Shown here: positions 16,210 through 23,301 of the stretch, in pieces
How positions within the stretch are numbered: position 1 is the first letter of the stretch
How the letters are laid out: every line of letters starts with the position of its first letter
Virus record (IMG/VR): IMGVR_UViG_3300020462_000038
Coordinates: 1-26,526 of that record
From: a virus
Length of the DNA stretch: 26,526 bases
Strand: one strand, 5' to 3'
Position numbers and translations under genes: made by a program
Notes under the pieces: generated by a model
Database searches by the model: none
What the model saw: the letters and a program-made list of their open reading frames with translations, nothing else
Told to the model about the DNA's origin: nothing

Positions 16210-17495
16210 CCTGATATACCAGTATTATTTTCTTTCATACCACTAGTTCTAGTATCTTCAGAGCCAGGACTATCAGTAAACAATGTTAGTTTAGTATTCA
16301 TTTGATTATTTTTAGTCAGGAACTGACGTTGAACTCTACCAACAACGTATTTACCACTGTTCTGCACATCTAGTTCTTGTTCTTTACCTTTAAATACCAT
16401 CAACTCTACCACCATACCAACAGTCATTTCATTAGTTCCTACATATTCTACTTCTACTTCTTTATTGAAAAATAACTTTTCTCTCAATGCAGCCTGTGAT
16501 ATTTGTGCTGTCATACCATCAGTATATGTACCCTCGGTATACAATGCAGTATCGAGAACTTTAGACATATATCTTGTTGCTGCAGTTCCCTTCTTAAATT
16601 TACTATAGTACTCTGGAACTGAATAGTTCTTATTCATCAAAGGAATGTCTTCATAATATTTATTGATGTTAAAAGGAAACTGTTCGTACTTCATATCCTT
16701 AACATCCAGTGTCATTACGTTACTAGCATAAGAACCCATATTCAAACCTCTCAATACATCAGATGATTTTTTAACAATCATTTTATCGACTGGTAGAATA
16801 TTCTTATCCTCCTCTTCTTCCATTTCTTCTGCCTTATGCCCGACTACAATTTTTCTAACTGGTTCTTCCCTTGTAAATGAATCATAGGACTTAAAATTAT
16901 ATCCAGAATTATTTTGGAAGAAACAATAACCAGCAGATGCGTTTTTGCCACCAGCAGACTTAGCAGAAATTGCTTTACTGCATAACCATTTAATTATAGT
17001 AAATGGAGCCCAGAATGGTGATATAAAAGAAATTTTATTAACGGTCTCTTCGATACTACCCTCAATATCATAAACAGTATTTAATTGTTTCCCAAGAAGA
17101 TCTTCAGCAACAATCTTACTAATTTTGTCACCTCCCCCTTTACCAAAACGTTTAGATAATTTTGTAGCAGCATTGTTAATCATATCAGGTGTGCATAATA
17201 ATAACGTGGCTTTAGATGATCCACCCTTCGTAACTCTGTCCTGTATATCATAGATGACCATATAATTTGCTATCGCATTTCCTTTATGATCTTCCCATCC
17301 AATGAACACTGGTTCCATTCCTTGAAGTGATGACACAAGACCAGTTTGACTGTCAGTTATCTGCACTTCCATTCTGATACTAGCACTTCTAATATCTTCA
17401 ACATAGTTGATATACAGCAAATGATTGATATTAAGAAGGGGATACTCTCCTATCCTAAAATCTACTAGATTAAAATTAGATTCTGTAATGTTCAT
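16206..17495 (-). CDS. gp27: gp27-like baseplate hub subunit
   Basis: The 429-aa product is close in size to T4 gp27 (391 residues) and lies directly upstream of the gp5-like gene, overlapping it by four bases. The N-terminus carries hub-type beta strands (SASIRMEVQITDSQTGLVSS, then EPVFIGWEDHKGN), and residues 155-176 hold ISFISPFWAPFTIIKWLCSK, a helix-forming motif of myovirus hub proteins, followed by GYCFFQNNSGYNFKS. The end is polar and disordered. gp27 forms a trimeric torus that adapts the six-fold tube to the three-fold spike and binds gp5. Assignment rests on motif style, size and position rather than clear identity. Confidence 0.68.
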   Translation of the reverse strand: MNITESNFNLVDFRIGEYPLLNINHLLYINYVEDIRSASIRMEVQITDSQTGLVSSLQGMEPVFIGWEDHKGNAIANYMVIYDIQDRVTKGGSSKATLLLCTPDMINNAATKLSKRFGKGGGDKISKIVAEDLLGKQLNTVYDIEGSIEETVNKISFISPFWAPFTIIKWLCSKAISAKSAGGKNASAGYCFFQNNSGYNFKSYDSFTREEPVRKIVVGHKAEEMEEEEDKNILPVDKMIVKKSSDVLRGLNMGSYASNVMTLDVKDMKYEQFPFNINKYYEDIPLMNKNYSVPEYYSKFKKGTAATRYMSKVLDTALYTEGTYTDGMTAQISQAALREKLFFNKEVEVEYVGTNEMTVGMVVELMVFKGKEQELDVQNSGKYVVGRVQRQFLTKNNQMNTKLTLFTDSPGSEDTRTSGMKENNTGISG

Positions 17496-18856
17496 GAGAA
17501 TTGGGATGTAGAAGCGTATTCATCAAAATATGGAGACAAATCTATGACAGGAGCAGCCTCTGCACCTCCTTCTGGACTCTTAGTTGGAGGAGGAGTTGTT
17601 GAGATTGCGGGCATTGCAATTTCACTAGCTATATTTTGTTTAGTTATTTCAGTGTTGTGCGTAACAAGATCTCTATTTTCAGTGATAACATTGTTAGTTA
17701 ACTCATTTAGGTCTGTCTTTTGCTCATCATTTTGGGCAAACAAATTATTATGCACACTCTTCATTGCCTTATAACCAGCTGTAGCTAACATGGCTGCAGG
17801 TGAGAACATGAGTGCCTTCTTAGCAAAACCACCCAAGTTACCAAGAAATCCACTTTTCTTATTCACATTCTGTGTGATATTTGTACTTGAATCACCAAAA
17901 CTAATATCCATTGGTACAATACCATCGGTACGAGTTTTCTTACGAGATCTTACTGGTTTACCGTCACCAAGTCCTATACCATCAGCAGTTCCTGTGTATG
18001 GTGCTCCCTGTACATATCCATCACCCATTTTTACTATACTAGATGTTGGCAATGCTAGTTGATCCTTAGCAGGTGGTAACAATGGAGTTGTAGATGCTAC
18101 GTCATCGGAACCCGATCCTCCTCCAAATTTACCTGCAATGGCATCAATACCCATAGCTCCATATAATACTGCCAACTCACCAATAGATTTTGTTTTTACC
18201 TTCTCCTCTTCGTTTTGTACTCTTTCTTCACCTGTAGGAGGGGGAGGTACATTGAAAGCACTACTTACTTTTTGTACTTCAGTTTTTACAATATCTGAAC
18301 TGCCAGGTATTGAAATTTTAGATAATAAATCTGCTAGTGCAACTGCAGCTGCCCGAGCTGGCAATGCCATTGACTCAGAGAATGCTTTTGCTAACTTATC
18401 ATCTAACTTAAAGTCTTCTAATACAGCACCTGTGACCTTAGTTAAATCGTTTGTTACTCCTGCCTCTGCTAATGATTCAGTCTGTTTATTAGTCTGAGGT
18501 TGATATGTACCACTACTGTCTGGTAACATATCAATGATAGGATTGTTGCCAACGACACCACCCTGACGCATTTGTTTAGGTTGCGACTGTTGACTTGGTT
18601 TATTAACTTGAATAGTATTAGGTGCTATTTCATTTACGGGACTTAAATCAAATCCTTTACGAGATATTGGTTGTACATCTAATCCACCAGTGTCATCTAG
18701 TGACTGTAACTTCTCAGCTAATAAAAAATCTTGGAATAAATCCTGTCTGTACATAGACTTTAATAGTCTATTACGATCTTCAATCAGTCCTAGCAGACCA
18801 GTTCCTTGATCTAACAGTTGTTCCTCGAATGGATATGCTTCGTTAATATTAGACAT
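17492..18856 (-). CDS. Hypothetical baseplate hub-region protein, 454 aa
   Basis: No family recognised. The N-terminal 90 residues are helical (EEQLLDQGTGLLGLIEDRNR). The middle is low-complexity with Gln, Pro, Ser and Gly, interrupted by an Ala-rich helix (SESMALPARAAAVALADLLS). Residues 347-366 (KALMFSPAAMLATAGYKAMK) are hydrophobic and could cross a membrane or line the tube, followed by an Asn/Asp/Thr-rich coiled stretch and a Pro-rich tail. It overlaps the gp27-like gene by four bases and the M15-peptidase gene by eight. It occupies the place held by T4 genes 28/29 (hub and tape measure), which makes a hub or tape-measure component plausible but unproven. Confidence 0.68.
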   Translation of the reverse strand: MSNINEAYPFEEQLLDQGTGLLGLIEDRNRLLKSMYRQDLFQDFLLAEKLQSLDDTGGLDVQPISRKGFDLSPVNEIAPNTIQVNKPSQQSQPKQMRQGGVVGNNPIIDMLPDSSGTYQPQTNKQTESLAEAGVTNDLTKVTGAVLEDFKLDDKLAKAFSESMALPARAAAVALADLLSKISIPGSSDIVKTEVQKVSSAFNVPPPPTGEERVQNEEEKVKTKSIGELAVLYGAMGIDAIAGKFGGGSGSDDVASTTPLLPPAKDQLALPTSSIVKMGDGYVQGAPYTGTADGIGLGDGKPVRSRKKTRTDGIVPMDISFGDSSTNITQNVNKKSGFLGNLGGFAKKALMFSPAAMLATAGYKAMKSVHNNLFAQNDEQKTDLNELTNNVITENRDLVTHNTEITKQNIASEIAMPAISTTPPPTKSPEGGAEAAPVIDLSPYFDEYASTSQFS

Positions 18857-20858
18857 ATGCTACCTCCATTCTTGCTCCCTTATCAAAAGTATCAATAATT
18901 AATGTTCTTCTAATTTCCTTTGTCTCTTTCTGAGCCATAGGTACGGGTACAGTAACAGTTGTTGATATAGGAACAGGTATCATACTTGGTTGAGTTGCAA
19001 TTAAGTCCGAGTTCTTATCTAGTTGATTAACTGGTTGATTAGAAACTATTTCCTTATCAGTTTGTGTATTTGGTGGAGTTATATTTCCCCTACCCATCAT
19101 ACCAAGACCTCCAAGTGCACCAACTGTTGCTCCCACTTTCTTCTTTACATTCTTTACATTCGTTTCTTCTATTGGATTAGGTGTTATATCTTTCTGAATA
19201 TTATTTGGTTGCAATTCATCTAAATGCTTTGTATTACTCTCATTATTAACAAAATTAAAGTGAACTGGGTCACCATCACCTTGCCATTCAAATCCAAACT
19301 TATTGCCATTAATTAACATCCATTTATGGGCATCAGTATTAAGACCAAGATCAATACCCCAACCTTGTTGGTGTGGTGATGCTCCAATCTCTGCAACTTG
19401 TGCAACACTAGGATCACCAGCATCTTGTAAATCTAACAACTGTTGCTGTTGTTCTGGCGACCTAAATGATGAGTTAACACCTGCAGCTAGATCAACACCA
19501 TCACCTGCAGCAGCCCTAACTGCCTTTTGCCATGCATTCTCAGTTGAACTATTCAATACAATTGGACTTCCAAACCTATCATTACCATTACCATCACTCG
19601 GTATCTTCACCTGTTCAGAAGCATCTGAAAAAGGATTTGGTTTTGCTCCTGATCCACGTTTATTTAATTTCTTTTGTTTCTTTGCTAGTTCTTTCGCATC
19701 AATCTCTGCCTTTACTTCATCGAAAGTCTTTCTTTGCTTTCTTCTCTTTGCAACTCTAGACTCACCACCACTCTTGGCTGCTTCCTTTAAACTTTCTTTT
19801 TCTATACTTTCAAGATCTAAGTCCTCTTTCTCAACAGTAGAAGTAGATGAAAATGTAATTGGACTTTCTAATCCAACTGATAATGAACTACCATCACCTT
19901 TATCTGTTATGCCAAAGATTGCTGCTAGTCTATTTGCATCACCTAATACAGCAGTTTTTCCTGGTGATGATGGAAGTCCAGATAGAAAATCTTGTGATGT
20001 ACCTATGAATACTTGAGCACCATCCTTATATAACATTGCAATAACATCACCCAACTCATCAACTGGGAGTACTATTTCAGCCCCATCTTCACCTATAATA
20101 GTTTCTGTTGGTTGTGTATACATGCTAGTTAAATCTTTGTCTCCAAGTTCTGATCCATATACTGCACCACCAAGACCAAGACCACCACCAAAGAAAATGT
20201 ATTTGATGAGACCTGCACCTATTGTCAAAGGAAGCAACTGGAATCTGTTAATAAATTCTCCAGCTGTTATCGCTCCATCTACTGTGTTATCCCAAACCTT
20301 ATCCCATGCTATACCGCTATCTGGCACATCAACACTACCTGCACCTGATGATATTGGATCTACTGGAAGATCTTTATGACCAGTTCTACTACGATACTCA
20401 GCAAAGGATTCTGCTGGAACTAGTGGTGCCTGTGGCACGAGGGCTGGATCTTTTGCTGGTTCCCTTTCAAACTCTTTTATATCATTCGCACCGTCATCCT
20501 GTTTATCTTTTTTTGGTACAATAACAGGTACAGGTACGTCACATTTTTCTTTTTCGTCTTCTTGTTTCTCTTTCACTCTTTCTGGTACGAAAAGAGGGAC
20601 AGGTATAGGAACTCCAACACCACCAAATCCACGAGGTCCTCTTGGATTTCTTCTTGGTGTTGGATTTGGATCATCAGGAAATTTTCCTGAACCTAATCCA
20701 TTTGACATTATATTTCTTACACCAATATGAAATCTCTTTCTATCTCTTAAGTATTTTAAATAATTAAGCTCAGTGACAAGCAACTTATCCATCGAAGCTG
20801 CAAATTGTTCCCCTACGTCTAGGACTGATTGTTGTAACTGTTCTTTTGATTTAGACAT
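18849..20858 (-). CDS. Tail-associated M15 (VanY-type) peptidase in the baseplate hub
   Basis: A 669-aa product. A helical N-terminus (1-50) is followed by a Pro/Arg/Lys-rich region with VPIPVPLFVPE and VPVPVIVPKK, a hydrophobic segment at 206-234 and a Lys-rich stretch at 368-402. Residues 440-540 form an M15 peptidase domain: SSFRSPEQQQQL, then SPHQQGWGIDLG with zinc ligands His496 and Asp503, and DPVHFNF with His533 and the catalytic acid at Asp530. M15 enzymes cut the peptide stems of peptidoglycan (D-Ala-D-Ala carboxypeptidases and L-Ala-D-Glu endopeptidases). Placed among hub genes, it probably opens the wall during DNA entry, replacing the lysozyme missing from the gp5-like protein. 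The ATG overlaps the gp51 stop (TAATG). Confidence 0.8.
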   Translation of the reverse strand: MSKSKEQLQQSVLDVGEQFAASMDKLLVTELNYLKYLRDRKRFHIGVRNIMSNGLGSGKFPDDPNPTPRRNPRGPRGFGGVGVPIPVPLFVPERVKEKQEDEKEKCDVPVPVIVPKKDKQDDGANDIKEFEREPAKDPALVPQAPLVPAESFAEYRSRTGHKDLPVDPISSGAGSVDVPDSGIAWDKVWDNTVDGAITAGEFINRFQLLPLTIGAGLIKYIFFGGGLGLGGAVYGSELGDKDLTSMYTQPTETIIGEDGAEIVLPVDELGDVIAMLYKDGAQVFIGTSQDFLSGLPSSPGKTAVLGDANRLAAIFGITDKGDGSSLSVGLESPITFSSTSTVEKEDLDLESIEKESLKEAAKSGGESRVAKRRKQRKTFDEVKAEIDAKELAKKQKKLNKRGSGAKPNPFSDASEQVKIPSDGNGNDRFGSPIVLNSSTENAWQKAVRAAAGDGVDLAAGVNSSFRSPEQQQQLLDLQDAGDPSVAQVAEIGASPHQQGWGIDLGLNTDAHKWMLINGNKFGFEWQGDGDPVHFNFVNNESNTKHLDELQPNNIQKDITPNPIEETNVKNVKKKVGATVGALGGLGMMGRGNITPPNTQTDKEIVSNQPVNQLDKNSDLIATQPSMIPVPISTTVTVPVPMAQKETKEIRRTLIIDTFDKGARMEVAYV

Positions 20859-21022
20859 TAGCGACTACGACGTTGCTCTTCTATTCGCTCCCTTTCCTTT
20901 TGGAGGTGAGCAGATAACAGGTTAACATAGACATCTCGTTCCCAAGGTATCATATTGTCAATATCTGTCAAACTATATTTATGGTGTTGAACCAGAGAAA
21001 AATTGGTTTGATAGAAAGTCAT
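20858..21022 (-). CDS. gp51: gp51-like baseplate hub assembly protein, 54 aa
   Basis: Reading the minus strand from ATG at 21022 gives a 54-residue product, MTFYQTNFSLVQHHKYSLTD at its start, followed by IDNMIPWERDVYVNLLSAHL and a charged helix ending EEQRRSR. The NFSLVQHHKYSL and IDNMIPWERDVYV motifs match the short gp51 of marine T4-like phages; T4 gp51 (249 aa) is a catalyst of hub assembly. It lies between gp26 and the M15-peptidase gene, ending in a TAATG overlap with the latter. Its GAGG ribosome binding site, five bases before ATG, is inside a perfect hairpin formed with the gp26 stop region, suggesting translation coupled to gp26. Small size is the main reason it would be missed. Confidence 0.78.
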   Translation of the reverse strand: MTFYQTNFSLVQHHKYSLTDIDNMIPWERDVYVNLLSAHLQKERERIEEQRRSR

Positions 21023-21024
21023 CA

Positions 21025-21044
21025 AGCCCTCATGGAAGAGGGCT
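21025..21044 (-). promoter_or_regulatory. Hairpin sequestering the gp51 ribosome binding site
   Basis: On the minus strand AGCCCTC (21044-21038), a TTCCAT loop and GAGGGCT (21031-21025) pair perfectly. The GAGG that would serve gp51 is in the 3' arm and the gp26 stop codon (21045-21043) overlaps the 5' arm. A ribosome finishing gp26 would open the stem. No U-tract follows, so it is not a terminator. Confidence 0.5.
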
Positions 21045-21741
21045 ATGCGAAAAAATCTGCTAGACCCTCTATCGTGATGTCATTTACCTTCTTAGTCTTA
21101 GGGTTTGTGACCTTAAGTGTATGCCTAAGAGTTGGCATTGTATTAAAAAATTTCTGTATCATTGAGAACTGAGAGTTAGTTAAACCCTCTACCCAATCTC
21201 TAGCTTCTTTGAAAGTAAACTCACCACTATCCTCTGTGCCAACATATACTCTCTTGATGCATTGAGCAACTAGATCGTAAGGATCTACTTTCTGTTTGGC
21301 AAAATTAACCTTAGTAAAGTATTCTAAGTTAGGATACTTCATCTCTAAGGTGATGTCATCAGTCAACTTAAGAACATTCTTATGTCCTTTAGGAAAGAAA
21401 ACTTTAACATCATCTACCATAAATGATATATTAACCTCTGTCTCTCCATCATCAGGACATCTTACTTTCATCTCAATCTCTTCACTGATTGATCTTGCAC
21501 GTACTTGTAAGAAAATATATTCTATATCAAACAAAGCCATATCATCTATATTAACTTTTGAGTTGATACAGTTTGACAGTATAGTTTTGATTGCATCCAA
21601 GATCTGTTCTTGATCTTGAGACTCCATAGAAATGATTAATGTTTTCTGTTCCTTAACGAGGAACGGACGATATTTAATTTTCTTTTTTGTAGAAGGCACC
21701 GTCAACGTATACGTTGGCGTAACAATTTCAGGTAATGGCAT
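21043..21741 (-). CDS. gp26: gp26 baseplate hub subunit
   Basis: The 232-aa product fits the T4 gp26 family (T4 gp26 is 208 residues; Pfam T4_baseplate). The start MPLPEIVTPTYTLTVPSTKK leads into KYRPFLVKEQKTLIISMES (residues 24-42), the typical N-terminal block. A RCPDDGETEVNISFMVDDVK motif follows, then the acidic KLTDDITLEMKYP region and a C-terminal helical domain with FKEARDWVEGLTNSQFSMIQ. It is the second gene of the minus-strand hub operon, three bases after the gp54-like gene, and its stop lies in the gp51 hairpin. It acts in assembly of the baseplate hub in the infected cell. Confidence 0.85.
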   Translation of the reverse strand: MPLPEIVTPTYTLTVPSTKKKIKYRPFLVKEQKTLIISMESQDQEQILDAIKTILSNCINSKVNIDDMALFDIEYIFLQVRARSISEEIEMKVRCPDDGETEVNISFMVDDVKVFFPKGHKNVLKLTDDITLEMKYPNLEYFTKVNFAKQKVDPYDLVAQCIKRVYVGTEDSGEFTFKEARDWVEGLTNSQFSMIQKFFNTMPTLRHTLKVTNPKTKKVNDITIEGLADFFA

Positions 21742-21744
21742 AAT

Positions 21745-22434
21745 TTATTCGTTGACAGAATTGGAACTAATTAGATGACTGTACTCGTAGTAGAAACCAA
21801 CAGTAACTTTCACAAGTTGTGTAGCTCCAGCTGAGTAAGGTATAGATGATACAGTGTAGGGATATGCTTTAGCAAGTCTTGCATTAAATGCTACTTTATA
21901 ATCTTGCTTCTCACCTCTATCATTCTTCTCTATACCATATTTTTCTAACTTATGTATAAGTATATCACAAGTGTAGTCATTATAGTATCTTTGTGCATAT
22001 GCTAGGTGTTGGTACTTTGTGAGAGAGCTCTCTTGAGAGTAACCCGTGACTGGATTTTCTAATGCACCCATAATATAATCTTGCCATGATCTAAAGAATA
22101 TCAATGGTAATGACTCAGCATCACAATAAAAACTAACATCAAGTTCATTGAAAACTTTAGATGTAGCCATCTTCTGAGTTATACCCTTCTTGGGTTGTGT
22201 TAGATCATGTGATGAGTATGTGACACCAGGCAACTGAATCTCATTACATAGAAGATTCAAATTGATAATGTCATCTGCACCATCGGAACCATAAAAATTA
22301 TTATCTTTCCAATACTGTCTAACACCACCATTACCTGCATCAATACTAAATTGATAGAGGTTAGATGATGATATACCACCCGATCTGGTTAATATCCTTT
22401 CTTTGAAGGTTTGTATTCCAATAGCCTTTGGCAT
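21745..22434 (-). CDS. gp54: gp54-like baseplate tail-tube initiator (tube-protein fold)
   Basis: The product has the signature of the gp19/gp54 tube fold: LYQFSIDAGNGGVRQYW, LNLLCNEIQLPGVTYSSHDL (the C-x-x-x-x-LPG-x-x-x-S motif of tube proteins), then VFNELDVSFYCDAESLPLIF and a final VKVTVGFYYEYSH. T4 gp54 (320 aa) starts tube polymerisation on the baseplate. I chose Met at 22434 (229 residues, MPKAIGIQTFKERILTRSGG) rather than the upstream ATG at 22458. A late-promoter-like box (22462-22469) would start transcription near 22455, after the upper ATG, and leave a leader of about 20 bases for the lower one. If that box is not used, the start is 22458 (237 aa). First gene of the hub operon; divergent from the gp4-like gene. 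Confidence 0.7.
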   Translation of the reverse strand: MPKAIGIQTFKERILTRSGGISSSNLYQFSIDAGNGGVRQYWKDNNFYGSDGADDIINLNLLCNEIQLPGVTYSSHDLTQPKKGITQKMATSKVFNELDVSFYCDAESLPLIFFRSWQDYIMGALENPVTGYSQESSLTKYQHLAYAQRYYNDYTCDILIHKLEKYGIEKNDRGEKQDYKVAFNARLAKAYPYTVSSIPYSAGATQLVKVTVGFYYEYSHLISSNSVNE

Positions 22435-22439
22435 AAATA
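22432..22439 (+). promoter_or_regulatory. Candidate late promoter for the gp4-gp53 operon
   Basis: CATAAATA differs from the T4 late box TATAAATA only at the first base. Transcription would start near 22447, about 23 bases before the ATG at 22470. The box begins exactly at the start codon of the divergent gp54-like gene. Confidence 0.5.
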
Positions 22440-22461
22440 TTAAATATGGTGTGACCATCTT

Positions 22462-22469
22462 TATTTATC
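22462..22469 (-). promoter_or_regulatory. Candidate late promoter for the hub operon
   Basis: The minus strand reads GATAAATA, one base from TATAAATA. It directly abuts the gp4-like ATG at 22470 and would start a transcript near 22455, giving about 20 bases of leader before Met at 22434. It mirrors the plus-strand box at 22432-22439. Confidence 0.5.
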
Positions 22470-22943
22470 ATGGCATACAAAGGCAAATATAAGGTAAGAA
22501 ATTACCGAAAATATAAAGGAGATCCTACACAAGTGGTGTTTAGATCTTTGTGGGAACGACAGTTCATGGATTGGTGTGATAGTAACACTAGTGTGATCGA
22601 ATGGTCTAGCGAAGAATACATTATACCTTATAAAGATCCAGTCGCACAGAAGTGGCGACGTTATTTTCCAGACTTCTATTGCAAAATCAAAGAAACAGAT
22701 GGAAAAGTCAAATCATATTTGATAGAGGTAAAACCTGCAAAACAGGTCGCTCCTCCACAGAAACAACAAAGGAAAACCAAACGTTACATAACGGAGGTAC
22801 AAACCTATGCCACCAACACAGCAAAGTGGAATGCAGCAGAAGAGTTCTGCAGGGACAGGCTTTGGGAGTTCAAAATCATTACAGAGCACGAACTCCAGAT
22901 TCGACAGTTTAGTGCAAAACCTAAAAGGAAGAACTATTACTAA
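22470..22943 (+). CDS. gp4: gp4-like head-completion protein with PD-(D/E)XK nuclease motif
   Basis: The 157-aa product matches the size and motif order of T4 gp4 (150 residues, also called gp50/65). The N-terminus MAYKGKYKVRNYRKYKGDPT leads into FRSLWERQFMDWCD with Glu29, then EWSSEEYIIPY, YFPDFYCKI with Asp68, and YLIEVKP with Glu86 and Lys88. This is the TnsA-like PD-(D/E)XK nuclease arrangement seen in this family. gp4 acts late in head completion after DNA packaging, where a nuclease could trim the DNA end; that is inference. Translation starts without a clear ribosome binding site, 23 bases after a likely transcript start. Its last 137 bases are shared with the next gene in another frame. 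Confidence 0.82.
   Translation: MAYKGKYKVRNYRKYKGDPTQVVFRSLWERQFMDWCDSNTSVIEWSSEEYIIPYKDPVAQKWRRYFPDFYCKIKETDGKVKSYLIEVKPAKQVAPPQKQQRKTKRYITEVQTYATNTAKWNAAEEFCRDRLWEFKIITEHELQIRQFSAKPKRKNYY
22793..22797 (+). promoter_or_regulatory. Strong ribosome binding site inside the gp4-like gene
   Basis: GGAGG lies nine bases before the ATG at 22807 and within gp4 coding sequence. It supports the long overlapping start of the 164-aa gene, which would otherwise look like an over-extended frame. Confidence 0.65.
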
Positions 22944-23301
22944 AAGTAAAATCAGATCAGAAGTATTCGATATATTATATGATGATGCTACTGATAATCC
23001 CTCAGAAGGTAAGTGGTATGCTTTTGAATATGAACCCAAATTCAAGGATCAATTGAGAGAATGGGATGAATTTCCTCTAATTCATATAGTAGAAATGAAA
23101 AAAGGGAATATATTAGGTGCTAATATACATTACCTCAACAAAAATGCTCGATTACGTGCTATAAATAATAAAAAGTTTCCTGCGTCTACTCTACATTATT
23201 ACATTCCAAAAAATGCAGACCGCATTTTCTTTGAAGTTCAAGAAAACGAAGTACCAATTTTAAGTCAACTACCCATAGAAAAATTCCATCGTAATAGATA
23301 A
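22807..23301 (+). CDS. Virion protein, possibly gp2-like DNA end protector, 164 aa
   Basis: The N-terminal 35 residues are Gln/Ser/Gly-rich and disordered; they are the part encoded in the overlap with gp4. From residue 45 an ordered domain follows: SKIRSEVFDILYDDATDN, then GKWYAFEYEPKFKDQLREWD, EFPLIHIVE, LGANIHYLNKNARLRAI and a C-terminal FFEVQENEVPILSQLP. The motif of aromatic-Y-x-P-K, then D-x-FPL, then LG-x-N-x-HYL resembles a family often annotated in T4-like phages as gp2 DNA end protector or as hypothetical; I cannot separate the two. The start at 22807 is backed by GGAGG. The stop overlaps the gp48 start by one base. Partnership with gp4 in head completion would fit its place. Confidence 0.72.
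   Translation: MPPTQQSGMQQKSSAGTGFGSSKSLQSTNSRFDSLVQNLKGRTITKSKIRSEVFDILYDDATDNPSEGKWYAFEYEPKFKDQLREWDEFPLIHIVEMKKGNILGANIHYLNKNARLRAINNKKFPASTLHYYIPKNADRIFFEVQENEVPILSQLPIEKFHRNR

Noticed and set aside
19303-20016. 237-codon open frame on the plus strand
   Set aside because: It lies antisense within the M15-peptidase gene, has low-complexity Cys/Ser/Leu composition, no ribosome binding site and no family motif; a shadow of the real gene.
20976-20983. Late-promoter-like CATAAATA on the minus strand inside gp51
   Set aside because: Again a His-Lys-Tyr coding stretch, over 100 bases from the next gene start, with no sign of a separate transcript.
20981-21172. 63-codon plus-strand frame across the gp26/gp51 junction
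   Set aside because: The minus strand here carries the clear gp51 frame and the end of gp26; the plus frame has no support.
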